Position numbers and translations under genes: made by a program | Source of the DNA: Hyphomicrobiales bacterium | GTDB lineage: Bacteria; Pseudomonadota; Alphaproteobacteria; Rhizobiales; MH13 | Assembly: GCA_017642935.1 (NCBI GenBank) | Contig: JAEPOK010000001.1 | Span: 1,471,192-1,535,191 of the forward strand | DNA: 64,000 nucleotides | Reading direction: 5' to 3' | Shown: positions 37,363-46,350 of the stretch, piece after piece | Layout: each line of letters opens with the position of its first letter | Numbering within the stretch: position 1 is the first letter of the stretch | Notes under the pieces: generated by a model | The model's input: the letters and a program-made list of their open reading frames with translations, nothing else | What the model was told of the DNA's origin: nothing | The model's database searches: none

Positions 37363-38667
37363 TTAGTAGTTCGATTCAATCTGCACGCAGGTGGCGGTCT
37401 CAGTATTGTACATGCCGCAGCCGAGACCCGGCCAATCAGCGGTTAGCACAGCTGATTCCGGAAGGAAGTCGGTCCAGGCATCGCCGGGCACTTCTTCGGT
37501 CTGCGAGATGATGTCGAACTGACCATCGTCACGAATTTCTCCGATCAGCACCGGCTTGGTGAGGTGATGGTTGGGCAGCATTTCTGCGGTCCCGCCGGTG
37601 AGGTTCGGCACCGTCTGGCCATACATGGCATCGCGCACGGCATCGACGTCGGTGGTACCGGCCTGCTCAACCGCCTGCACCCACATGTTGAAGCCGATGT
37701 AATGGGCTTCCATCGGATCGTTGGTCACGCGGTCTTCGCCAGCAAAGGCCTTCCAGGCGGCAACGAACTCTTCATTGATCGGTGCATCGGCAGACTGGAA
37801 ATAGTTCCAAGCGGCCAGGTGGCCAACAAGGTTGGAGGTGTCGAGACCGGAAAGCTCTTCCTCACCCACCGAGAAGGCAACGACCGGAATGTCGTCGGCG
37901 GAAATGCCGGCGGCGGCCAGCTCGCGGTAGAAGCCGATATTGGCATCGCCATTAATGGTGGAGATGACGCCAACCTTCTGACCGTCAGCGCCGAGCGCCA
38001 CAACGTCTGCAACGATCGACGACCAGTCGGAGTGACCAAACGGCGTGTAGTTGACGAAGATGTCTTCGGCCGCGATGCCCTTCGACTGCAAGTAGGATTC
38101 AAGGATGTTGTTGGTCGTGCGCGGATAAACATAGTCCGTGCCGAGCAGCGCAAACTTCTCAACGCCCAACTCTTCCAGGAAGTAGTCGGTCGCGGGGATC
38201 GCCTGCTGGTTCGGCGCGGCGCCGGTGTAGAAGACGTTTTTGGAGCTTTCCTCGCCCTCATATTGCACCGGATAAAAGAGAAGGCCGTTCAGCTCTTCGA
38301 TCACTGGCAGCACCGATTTACGGCTAACCGAGGTCCAGCAGCCGAACATCACATCGCAGCCTTCGACAGAGATCAGCTCGCGGGCTTTTTCAGCGAAGAG
38401 CGGCCAATCGGACGCCGGATCGACGACCACCGCTTCCAGCGGACGGCCAAGCACGCCACCAGCGGCATTCTGCTGCTCGATGAGCATCAACATGGTGTCT
38501 TTCAGTGTTGTTTCGGAGATCGCCATCGTGCCGGATAGCGAGTGCAGAATGCCGATCTTGATCGGCTCGCCCTGCGCCAAGGCACGCAAGGGCGTGAAGG
38601 GCAGCGCCGTTGTGGCCATCAGGCCAAGCGCGCCACGGCGCGTCATCATGAAAGATTTCTTAGACAT
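37363..38667 (-). CDS. urtA: Urea ABC transporter substrate-binding protein UrtA
   Basis: 434 residues. The signal contains an arginine pair (MTRRGALGLMATTALPF), possibly Tat-dependent. The mature protein has the UrtA/FmdD pattern IKIGILHSLSGTMAISETTLKDTMLMLIEQQNAAGGVLGRP, then VDPASDWPLFAEKARELI, MFGCWTSVSRKSVLPVIEE and the YPVQYEGEESSKNVFYTGAAPNQQ segment. It captures urea in the periplasm. It is first in the operon, with AGGAG ten bases before the start. Urease genes are not in the window. Confidence 0.96.
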   Translation of the reverse strand: MSKKSFMMTRRGALGLMATTALPFTPLRALAQGEPIKIGILHSLSGTMAISETTLKDTMLMLIEQQNAAGGVLGRPLEAVVVDPASDWPLFAEKARELISVEGCDVMFGCWTSVSRKSVLPVIEELNGLLFYPVQYEGEESSKNVFYTGAAPNQQAIPATDYFLEELGVEKFALLGTDYVYPRTTNNILESYLQSKGIAAEDIFVNYTPFGHSDWSSIVADVVALGADGQKVGVISTINGDANIGFYRELAAAGISADDIPVVAFSVGEEELSGLDTSNLVGHLAAWNYFQSADAPINEEFVAAWKAFAGEDRVTNDPMEAHYIGFNMWVQAVEQAGTTDVDAVRDAMYGQTVPNLTGGTAEMLPNHHLTKPVLIGEIRDDGQFDIISQTEEVPGDAWTDFLPESAVLTADWPGLGCGMYNTETATCVQIESNY

Positions 38668-38980
38668 CGAGGGGAGACTCCTAAAGCTCTTGCGACTGCC
38701 TGCTGCACCGCCAAAAAGAGGCGCCAGACGAGCGAACGCGTGGAGCTAAGCAAAGGGGTCCCTCTGGTTGCAAATACGTAGTTTGGCTAGGTTTTGACCA
38801 GTGATGAATTTTTCATCATTTTGACGCGCGTCCAGTTTGCGGCGCTGCACAATAAACAGGCCGAACGCCATCCATCACGCGCCCGATGGCACGAAAAGAT
38901 GCAAACGAGGAAATTGTGTGCAGCGGTTGAAAAACGTCTGGAATGCGCCGTAACGGCAGTTCGGCGGCCTAACCCGGACG
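38668..38980. promoter_or_regulatory. urtA upstream region with a 17-base palindrome
   Basis: This 313-base region between the end of tamB and urtA holds the perfect palindrome TGATGAATTTTTCATCA at 38802-38818, about 135 bases before urtA. It could be an operator for nitrogen control or, given the flanking TTTT, part of a weak terminator. I found no correctly spaced sigma-54 promoter facing urtA and no other gene. Confidence 0.45.
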
Positions 38981-41900
38981 CTAGTAGTCGCGCTCGAAGA
39001 AGATACCGAGCGAGGATTCTCCGTCCGAGCCGACCGAGCCACGGGCCGTCAGATCCTCGGTGATGTCCAGATTGATGGTCGTGCGGGCCTGACCTGCCGT
39101 GCTCGCCTCAACGCCGACATAGACGTTTTCCTGGACATATTGGGTGGCCCGGACCGCTGGATTGCCCTCATCGTCGGTGACCACGTCGAGGTCGGACAGA
39201 CCCAGTCCGTCGCGCAAGCTGCCGAGCACTGACCCTTGCGCGTTGCCGGCCAGCTCGTTGGCCGCCAGAGCCAGCTGCGCGATTTGCAGCGGGGACAGCT
39301 CGTTGAGGCCGCGGTCAAAGATCAAGCGCGCCAACACCTCATCCTGCGGTAGTTCCGGTTCGGAGGACAGCGTCAGCGTCGGGTCGGAGATGCGCCCGCG
39401 CACGGCGATAACCACGGAGATGGCATCGCCAGTGGTGCGCGCAACAATGTTGAGGAAAGCGTCCATATCACCCACCAGGGTGATCGAGCCTTCGCCCAGC
39501 GCGATGCGCTGGCCGAGAATGTCGAACCGTCCGCGCAAAAGCTCAAAGGCTCCGACTGGCTGGACGTTGTTGGTGGTGCCGGTGAGGCGCACCTGGCCGC
39601 CCAGCTCGGCGTTGACGCCGCGCCCGCGAACATAGATCTGGTTGGGGGCGCTGACCAAAACATTGAGGCCAAGAGCGACGCTGCTTTGGCGATTGGCGCC
39701 GCCACTATCGGCCCCTCTGGCACGCTCGAAGGTGGCGCGCACGCGATCGGATGGTGCGATGTGCTCCACGTCGATCAGGCCAGCCGTTGAATCGAAGCTG
39801 CTCGGAATCTGGATCTCGGTTTCTCGCACATTGATGGTGCCCGCCAGCTGCGGTGCACGCGCCAAGGGCCCAGAGATGGTGAGGTCGCCATCGAAGGTGG
39901 TGACGATCAGCGTGCCATCGGCATAACGCACGCCGTTGAGGCCAATGCGCAGATCGGCGGGCAGACCGTCGCCCAAGCCAACGGTGCCTGACGCGTTGAT
40001 CGCGCCGCCGCCCCGCACCTGCGCTGAGGCGCGTTCAATCACCGCTCGCTGGCCATCGAGGCGCGCGGCAAGGGTGACGTCTGTCAGGCGGATGCCCGTC
40101 GATGGGTCCACCACCTGACCGCCGGACACGGCGATGGAGCCGGTGATCTGCGGATCGGCGAGCGATCCGCGCGCGGTGGCGTTGACCGTGCCGACACCGG
40201 AAAGCTGCGTACCTCGGTCGGTGGCAAAGCGTTCGGCAAAGCCCAGCGGAAGGGAGCCACGGACATCGACATTGAGCCCGCTGCCCGATAGCGGGATGCG
40301 CCCGCTGGCGGTGGCTTCGATGCCTTGGCCTGCGTTCAAGGTTGCGCTGGCAAGCTCGATGACATTGCTGGCGTAGCGTCCGTTGGCGCGAAGCTGGGCT
40401 GACGACAGGCCAGCAGCGCGCAGTTGCGGCGCGGAGATACCGTCAGCCGCTACCGTGAAGGCGCCGGACGCCTGACTGGTGGCTTGCAAACTGGCGACAG
40501 CAATCTCTCCTGCGCGCAAGCGTTGCCCATTCAGTGTGCCGGTGATCTCGGGCGTTCCGAACGCATCGCGCACAGCAACGTCAAAGCGGGCAGCGCCAAG
40601 GCGCGCGTCGCCAAACGCGGCGTCGCTGGCAGAACCGGTCAGCGCGACGGCTTGCCCGTCGGCGGCCGGTTGCAATGTGACATCGGCGTTCACCGCGCCA
40701 CTGGCATCCTGCAGGGCCAGCAACGCAAGCGTGCGGATGTTGGTGGCGTTGAGCGCCAGCGCGCCGTTGAGCAAGCCGGTTTCGACCGTCTGGCGCACGT
40801 CTCCCGTGAGCGTTGCGCCCTGGGTATCGAGGCGCAGGCCGGTGACCTGGCGCTCCTCCGGCCCAGCGACAAGCTCGGCACTCAGATCGATAGGGGCGCT
40901 GCCGAACTGGCCGGTGCCCGTGAGCGATCCTGAGAAAATTTCCTCGTCCAGCAGACCGGACAGCGTGATGGTGGCTTCCCGCAGGGCCTGCTCATAGACA
41001 CGGCCAGCTGGTACAGCGAGCGTAGCGCTAAGCGCATAGGGACCGCTCTCGCCTTCCACCGTGGCATTCAAATTGGCAGCACCGGATGCGCCAGGATTGA
41101 TTTGGCGCAGATCATCCAGCTCTGCCTGAAGAACCAGATCAGCGGCGGTCGAAGAAAGCATGCCGTCGAGGCGCAATGCGAGCTGGTTGTTACGGATGCG
41201 AAGCTCGCGGGCCTCGGTACCGTCGGCATCGCGTTTCAGCCCGCCTGTGATCCGTGTTTGCCCAGCCAGCAGGCGGTCAGCCACATCATCGCCGACCTGC
41301 AACGCGTTGCCGGTGCCATCCAGATCAAGATCGAAGCCGCCGGTCAGGGCATTCAGCGTGCCTTGTGCGACCAATTGCATCGCGCCGCCGAGATCGCGCG
41401 CCGCCAACCCACTGAACGGCGCAAGCGTGCGGGCATCCAAAACTATCTGTCCGTCAAAGACGCCCGTATCGATTGCACCATTGGCGGCCAGAGTGAACGC
41501 ATCGCCATCGACGCGCAGCCCATCAAGCGCGACAGGGTTGCCCGCCTGCCAATCACCAGCAAGGCGGAGGGCGATCTGGCGGCCCAATGCCTCAACCAGC
41601 GCCGTGTCAGCGGCCGAAAAGCCAGTGGCCTCGCCGGAGCCTTGGAACGAGAGCGCACGACGCGCGGCATCGGCGAGGTTGGCGCTCTGGCCGTTGAGAT
41701 CAAACCGCACCGTTTCGATGCCCAACGCGTCGGTGCTTAGGTCATCAAGCCCGAACGCCGCCTGCCAGTCGCCATTGTTTCCGCCATAAGCCACCTCCAG
41801 CGCACCGGCGCGGGCGCGGGTCGCTTCGCCGGGCACAGGCAACAGAACGCTGGCGCCAGTTTCAGCGGCGAAGCTGGCATTCAGGTCGAGGGCCGTCAGA

Positions 41901-42904
41901 AACCCATCCGGTGCGGTTGCCGCCGACGCTTGGAGGCTGAGTGTGCCGCTTTCCAGGTCCAACCGATCCAGCTGGAAGCCGCCCTCGCTTGGCAGTGTGC
42001 CGCTTGCCACAAGGGTAGAATCAGCCCCGAAGAAGCCGCGATAAGCAGGCGCAATGAGTGCCGAAATCGGGCCACTCAGATCGGCGTTGAACGACCGGCC
42101 ACCGTCAACCTCTTGCAACCGCAGCCCACCGCCAAGCACGCGACCGGCATCTGTGTTGAGTGCCAGATCAACGGTGAGATCATCCAGCGGACCATTGCCG
42201 GTCAGCGACAGGTCCACCGGTGGGCGGCCTTCCAGATTGAGCAGGTTGGCAACAACCCCATCGGCCGGCTCTTGCAGTTGAAAATCAAGCGTCAGTTCGG
42301 TCGATCGCTCCTCATACGCCGCCGCCAGGGTGAGCGAACCGCCCGGGCCATCCAGGCGGGTGACATCAAAGCTGGTGTCGAGCGATCCATCGGCCAGCGC
42401 GATGCTACCCTCGCCTGTCAGGGTCGCGGCCAGGCCAAACAGGGGTTCGCCGAGCGATGCTTCACCGATGGCCAAGCGATCAATGTTCACCGCAACCGGC
42501 AGGTCGGGCAGTTCAAGGGCCGTGGCTTCCGGCGATGGCGGGCGATCCTGCGGAAGCGGCATGCGCGGCCAGTCGATGGTTTCCGCCGACAGGCTTTCAA
42601 TATCGAGGCGGGCGCGGAAAAGCGCCGAGCGATCCCAAACGATTTGCGCATCGGTGAGCCGCAGCCAAACGCCCTCCTCGTCGGCGATGGTGATCTCAGC
42701 AATAGAGGCATTGGAGGACAGCGCGCCATCGATGCCGGTGATGCGGATCTCGCGACCGGGCGCAGAGAGTTGCTCCTCGACAAAGGTCAGAAAGCGCGAG
42801 CGCTCCTGCGCCTCATCGTTCTGCCCGCGCACCGGCAAAGCGAGGAAAGCAGCGCTGAGCGCCAGCACCGCAAGAACCGCGAAAAGGGAGAGGCGGCGGG
42901 CCAT
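38981..42904 (-). CDS. tamB: Translocation and assembly module protein TamB
   Basis: 1307 residues with an N-terminal signal anchor (ARRLSLFAVLAVLALSAAFL) and a long repetitive beta-rich body (AsmA/TamB taco fold). The C-terminal DUF490 region is clear: GPLARAPQLAGTINVRETEIQIPSSFD, FELLRGRFDILGQRIALGEGSITL, LILs-like VLARLIFDRGLNELSPLQIAQLA and the terminal LTARGSVGSDGESSLGIFFERDY. It bridges inner and outer membrane, working with TamA in outer membrane protein assembly and possibly phospholipid transport. Its start overlaps the tamA stop. Confidence 0.95.
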   Translation of the reverse strand: MARRLSLFAVLAVLALSAAFLALPVRGQNDEAQERSRFLTFVEEQLSAPGREIRITGIDGALSSNASIAEITIADEEGVWLRLTDAQIVWDRSALFRARLDIESLSAETIDWPRMPLPQDRPPSPEATALELPDLPVAVNIDRLAIGEASLGEPLFGLAATLTGEGSIALADGSLDTSFDVTRLDGPGGSLTLAAAYEERSTELTLDFQLQEPADGVVANLLNLEGRPPVDLSLTGNGPLDDLTVDLALNTDAGRVLGGGLRLQEVDGGRSFNADLSGPISALIAPAYRGFFGADSTLVASGTLPSEGGFQLDRLDLESGTLSLQASAATAPDGFLTALDLNASFAAETGASVLLPVPGEATRARAGALEVAYGGNNGDWQAAFGLDDLSTDALGIETVRFDLNGQSANLADAARRALSFQGSGEATGFSAADTALVEALGRQIALRLAGDWQAGNPVALDGLRVDGDAFTLAANGAIDTGVFDGQIVLDARTLAPFSGLAARDLGGAMQLVAQGTLNALTGGFDLDLDGTGNALQVGDDVADRLLAGQTRITGGLKRDADGTEARELRIRNNQLALRLDGMLSSTAADLVLQAELDDLRQINPGASGAANLNATVEGESGPYALSATLAVPAGRVYEQALREATITLSGLLDEEIFSGSLTGTGQFGSAPIDLSAELVAGPEERQVTGLRLDTQGATLTGDVRQTVETGLLNGALALNATNIRTLALLALQDASGAVNADVTLQPAADGQAVALTGSASDAAFGDARLGAARFDVAVRDAFGTPEITGTLNGQRLRAGEIAVASLQATSQASGAFTVAADGISAPQLRAAGLSSAQLRANGRYASNVIELASATLNAGQGIEATASGRIPLSGSGLNVDVRGSLPLGFAERFATDRGTQLSGVGTVNATARGSLADPQITGSIAVSGGQVVDPSTGIRLTDVTLAARLDGQRAVIERASAQVRGGGAINASGTVGLGDGLPADLRIGLNGVRYADGTLIVTTFDGDLTISGPLARAPQLAGTINVRETEIQIPSSFDSTAGLIDVEHIAPSDRVRATFERARGADSGGANRQSSVALGLNVLVSAPNQIYVRGRGVNAELGGQVRLTGTTNNVQPVGAFELLRGRFDILGQRIALGEGSITLVGDMDAFLNIVARTTGDAISVVIAVRGRISDPTLTLSSEPELPQDEVLARLIFDRGLNELSPLQIAQLALAANELAGNAQGSVLGSLRDGLGLSDLDVVTDDEGNPAVRATQYVQENVYVGVEASTAGQARTTINLDITEDLTARGSVGSDGESSLGIFFERDY

Positions 42905-44868
42905 CAGAACGCCTGCCCTATGCCGAGATAGACGGCGACATCCGGATCACCGGCGCGAGGATCGAGCGGGGTTGCGACGTCGAGGCGGATGGGGCCAAGC
43001 GGCGTCAGATAGCGGATGCCGCCGCCAACGCCGACGCGAATGTCTTCATCGAAGTCCGACAGGCTGTCGTCGGCAACGTGACCGAAATCAGCAAAGGCCA
43101 CCACGCCAAGTGTGTCGGTGACCCGGGCGCGCAACTCGGCCGATCCTTCCATCAGGAACCGCCCGGCGGTGATCTGCCCGCCTGGCTGGGTGACGCCGAT
43201 ATTGCGGTACTCATAGCCACGCACCGATCCACCACCGCCCGCCAGGAACAGCCGATCCGGTGCCGTATCGGCAATCGACGGGCCGACAAGCGAAGCAACT
43301 TTCAATCGGCCCGCCAAGACCAAACGGTCATCGAAGCCCAAGGATTGATAGGCGCGACCTTCGGCCGACACCACCACGCCAGGATTGCCGCGCGAAAACT
43401 CGTAGAACGGCTCAACCGCCCCTTCCATGAAGAAGCCGGACGTGGCGTCCGTCGGCATGTCGCGACTGTCATAGGTCAAGCGCGCTTCGAAGCCCGCACT
43501 GGTGAACTCGCGCTGGCCAAAAACCGCATCGTCGAAGTGGGCGTGGCGGCCTTCGATGGCGAAACGTCCGGTGAGTTCTGGCGTGAATGGGTGTTCCAGC
43601 CCCAGTTCGCCAGAGATCGACGTTCGGTCGTAGGCTTCCAGAACTTCGCGCTCGGCCTCCAAGGCGGCGATCAGGCGCGTATCGGGCGTGATGACGCCAG
43701 GCTTGGTGAAAGCCGCGCCCAAGCGATAGGTGAAGTCTTCCGGGTCGGCGCTGTTGATGCCCGAGATGCGCCCATCGAGCCGCAATCTTTCGGCCCGGCC
43801 AAACAGGTTGCGATGCAGCCAATAGGCTTCCAGGCCGAGGCCATCGACGGAGGAAACGCTGCCGCCGGCACCGATGCGGCGCAGCGGCATTTCCTGCACG
43901 AAGATGGTCTGCGGCAGGCTGCCATCGGTCGCTAAAGCTGCGGCCTGCTCGATGCGCACAGAGCGGAATACTTCAAGCGCCGTGAGCCGGGCATTGGCTT
44001 CGTCGATGTCATCGGGGTCATACTCTTGGCCTGGCGGCAGATCGGCCATGTAAGCGATGAACTCAGGGTCCATCCGCTCCGCGCCTTCTACCGTCAGCGC
44101 GCCATAGGTCGCGCGGCCATCGGGCGCCAAGGTGAGCACGACATCGACGGTGCGCGTGCGGTGATCGGCTTCAACGGAGCGATCGCCGCGTTCGGCCAGA
44201 GCATGTCCCTGCTCACGCCAGGCTTGAATCGCGGCTTGCTCGGCCTGGCGGATCACGCCGGATCGGGCGGGCGCGCCCGGAACGAACCCGATTTCCAAGA
44301 GAGTCGGCACTTCATCGCGCGGATCGGAGGTCGCCGGTGCAGCGTTGACGATCTGCAGATTGCCAAATCGGTAGAGCGGACCGGGATCGACACGGATCGC
44401 CACCATGGCCGGGGCGCTCAAATCAGCATCGGGCTCGATGGTCGCCGCTTCCTGGCCGTTCACACGGATCGAGATGGTGCCGCCATAATGGCCTTGCGCG
44501 TAGAGCGCACCCAAAATGCGGCGATAATCGCCACGGGCGTCGGCGAGCAGACCTGAAGACCCGAGGGCTGGGTCGTCGCGGCCACGCCAAAGGGCTGAGG
44601 CCGAGCGCAATGCATTCTCATCGAGGTCAGCCTCGCCGGATACATCAGCAGCGATTGTGACTTCGACCTCATAGGGCAGCGGCACACCAATGCTGAACTC
44701 GGCGGCATCCTCGTCATCGGCAGCACCGAACAGCTGCACGCCAAACAGCTCAAACGCCTGGGCCTGCCCGGCCGAGACCAGCGGGATCGCGCCTAGGAGC
44801 ATTGCAAGCGACCAGACGAGGCCGATCTTAGAGAAAGGGGTGCGAACAAGCCGCCTATACGCGTTCAC
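42904..44868 (-). CDS. tamA: Outer membrane assembly protein TamA (Omp85/BamA family)
   Basis: About 654 residues if translation begins at the GTG at 44868. This places a signal peptide (FSKIGLVWSLAMLLGAIPLV, ending AGQAQA) at the N-terminus. The open frame continues to 44979 with residues that do not look translated, so the start is uncertain. POTRA domains occupy roughly 60-340 (TYGALTVEGAERMDPEFIAYM). The C-terminal 16-strand barrel includes LFLAGGGGSVRGYEYRNIG, the VRGY motif of the Omp85 lid-lock loop, and ends with an aromatic residue, VYLGIGQAF. Confidence 0.92.
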   Translation of the reverse strand: MNAYRRLVRTPFSKIGLVWSLAMLLGAIPLVSAGQAQAFELFGVQLFGAADDEDAAEFSIGVPLPYEVEVTIAADVSGEADLDENALRSASALWRGRDDPALGSSGLLADARGDYRRILGALYAQGHYGGTISIRVNGQEAATIEPDADLSAPAMVAIRVDPGPLYRFGNLQIVNAAPATSDPRDEVPTLLEIGFVPGAPARSGVIRQAEQAAIQAWREQGHALAERGDRSVEADHRTRTVDVVLTLAPDGRATYGALTVEGAERMDPEFIAYMADLPPGQEYDPDDIDEANARLTALEVFRSVRIEQAAALATDGSLPQTIFVQEMPLRRIGAGGSVSSVDGLGLEAYWLHRNLFGRAERLRLDGRISGINSADPEDFTYRLGAAFTKPGVITPDTRLIAALEAEREVLEAYDRTSISGELGLEHPFTPELTGRFAIEGRHAHFDDAVFGQREFTSAGFEARLTYDSRDMPTDATSGFFMEGAVEPFYEFSRGNPGVVVSAEGRAYQSLGFDDRLVLAGRLKVASLVGPSIADTAPDRLFLAGGGGSVRGYEYRNIGVTQPGGQITAGRFLMEGSAELRARVTDTLGVVAFADFGHVADDSLSDFDEDIRVGVGGGIRYLTPLGPIRLDVATPLDPRAGDPDVAVYLGIGQAF

Positions 44869-45182
44869 GATAAAGGTGTCTGACCCAACTGAATGACTTC
44901 TCGTCCCTAAACACGCCGATCTGGCGCCAATCCCTGCGCATATGCCCATCTGAATCAGCTTTTGCGCAGGTGAAAGCACAAGCCGAAAGCGCGCTCCTGG
45001 CTTTATCGCACCAGTATCAACTTACAACCTTTACGCATCGTTCCCAATCACTTGGCGTCACGAAACGGCAAGAAGAACGCCGCTGTGACCTTCCTGCCAT
45101 TCGGGCAGGCAGCAGAGGCTGTTCGATGCTTCGCGCTTTCTGTCCATTGACAGGAACCTACACCTCGAACATCCTCGCTAAT
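44869..45182. other. Spacer between tamA and the tripartite transporter operon
   Basis: This stretch of about 310 bases probably holds the leftward tamA promoter and the rightward promoter of the catabolic operon. I see no protein-like frame or RNA gene. Composition shifts towards AT near 45170-45200, where the operator palindrome begins. Confidence 0.4.
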
Positions 45183-45200
45183 TAACTAACCACTTAGTTA
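45183..45200. promoter_or_regulatory. TetR-type operator in front of the catabolic operon
   Basis: Perfect palindrome TAACTAACCACTTAGTTA (arms TAACTAA and TTAGTTA, 4-base centre), 16 bases before the start codon of the TctC-type gene and next to its AAGGGGA ribosome site. The length and ACTAAC/GTTAGT flavour are typical of TetR-family operators. The TetR gene at 52806 inside the same operon is the natural partner. Confidence 0.7.
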
Positions 45201-45216
45201 GAAAAAGGGGAACGTC

Positions 45217-46227
45217 ATGAACACAACATACCGTTTTTTAGGTGCCGTCGCGGCCGTGTCCGCCATGGTTGTCAGCGCGCCTGTCGCCCAAGCTGAATGG
45301 CAACCGGATGGACCTGTTTCCATCGTCGTGCCCTGGTCGGCTGGCGGTTCCACCGACACGGTGACCCGCGTGCTGGCCGGTGAACTCACCGAAGCGCTTG
45401 GGCAAAACGTGGTGATCATCAACCAGCCTGGTGCGTCCGGTTCCGTCGGTACGCGTTCGGTTTGGGATGCGCCCCATGACGGTATGATGTGGGCCGCTGG
45501 CGCGGCGGCAGACCTTGGCGCCTATCCGGTTCTTGGCATGCTCGACGCAACGCTGCCCGACTGGCGGCTTTACCTGCATGTGGCCAACCCTGGCTTGATC
45601 TCGGTCCCAGCTGACAGCGACATCGAAGACTTTGGCCAGTTGCTGGAAGCGCTGCAAACCTCTGACGAGCCACTCACGGTTGCCACCGCCGGCCTGACGT
45701 CGGCCGGTGCCATCGCCATGGGCGCGATCGAAGGAGCCGCTGAGATCAACTACCGCCAGATTGTCTATGAAGGCGGCAATCCAGCGGTGATCGCGACGGT
45801 GGCAGGCGAGACCGACTTCACCTCGCAAACCGCCACAGAACAGGTGGACATGATCCGCGCCGAACGACTGCGCCCACTGGCGGTGATCGCGTCCTCGCCG
45901 CTGGAACTTGATGGCTACGGCACCGTGCCGCCAGTCACTGAATGGCTTCCCGATGTTCAAAGCGCCAACAATTATTTTGGCATTTGGATCCCCGCCGACG
46001 CTCCGCAGGATGTGCTCGATACGATGGATGCCGTTTGGGAAAACACCATCATGAGTTCTGAGGCGATGCAGGCATTCGCGGCAGAACGCGGCGCGCTGTT
46101 TGACCCGTCCTACGGTGACGCAGCCCAGGAAGCGGCGATGCCGATGCTCAGCATCAATGCCTGGCAGCAATATGATGGCGGCACCGCTGAAAACAGCCCG
46201 GAAGACTTCGGCATTCCGCGCCCCTAA
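45217..46227 (+). CDS. tctC: Tripartite tricarboxylate transporter substrate-binding protein (TctC/Bug family)
   Basis: 336 residues with a clear signal peptide (TYRFLGAVAAVSAMVVSAPV, cleavage after AQA near residue 26). Bug-family features are VSIVVPWSAGGSTDTVTRVLAGELTEALGQNVVIINQPGASG at residues 34-75, the loops that grip a carboxylate, and ADFTSQ-like ETDFTSQTATEQV. It delivers a carboxylated ligand to the TctAB permease encoded downstream. It is first in the operon, behind a TetR-type operator. Confidence 0.93.
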   Translation: MNTTYRFLGAVAAVSAMVVSAPVAQAEWQPDGPVSIVVPWSAGGSTDTVTRVLAGELTEALGQNVVIINQPGASGSVGTRSVWDAPHDGMMWAAGAAADLGAYPVLGMLDATLPDWRLYLHVANPGLISVPADSDIEDFGQLLEALQTSDEPLTVATAGLTSAGAIAMGAIEGAAEINYRQIVYEGGNPAVIATVAGETDFTSQTATEQVDMIRAERLRPLAVIASSPLELDGYGTVPPVTEWLPDVQSANNYFGIWIPADAPQDVLDTMDAVWENTIMSSEAMQAFAAERGALFDPSYGDAAQEAAMPMLSINAWQQYDGGTAENSPEDFGIPRP

Positions 46228-46243
46228 TCCCTGACCAAACTTG

Positions 46244-46277
46244 GCGGCCCGGCTCGTTTCGCGCGATGCCGGGCCGC
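46244..46277 (+). other. Hairpin between tctC and tctA
   Basis: Perfect 10-base stem GCGGCCCGGC (46244-46253) with GCCGGGCCGC (46268-46277) and a 14-base loop, 17 bases after the tctC stop. TCTTTCG follows, which is a weak T-tract at best. It fits attenuation between the binding-protein gene and the rest of the operon. Confidence 0.65.
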
Positions 46278-46350
46278 TCTTTCGAGCGGCGACGTGTTGC
46301 GTGGGCTCGACCAACCGCCCCTATTTTTTTGACGGAGTAATGCGCGCGCC

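Noticed and set aside
38887-38902. TGGCACG...ATGCA resembling a sigma-54 promoter
   Set aside because: It faces away from urtA, and the GG to GC distance is one base too long.
41930-42931. Long open frames antisense to tamB (also 40424-40933 and 41102-41740)
   Set aside because: They are shadows of the tamB coding frame, and their translations show no domain or signal.
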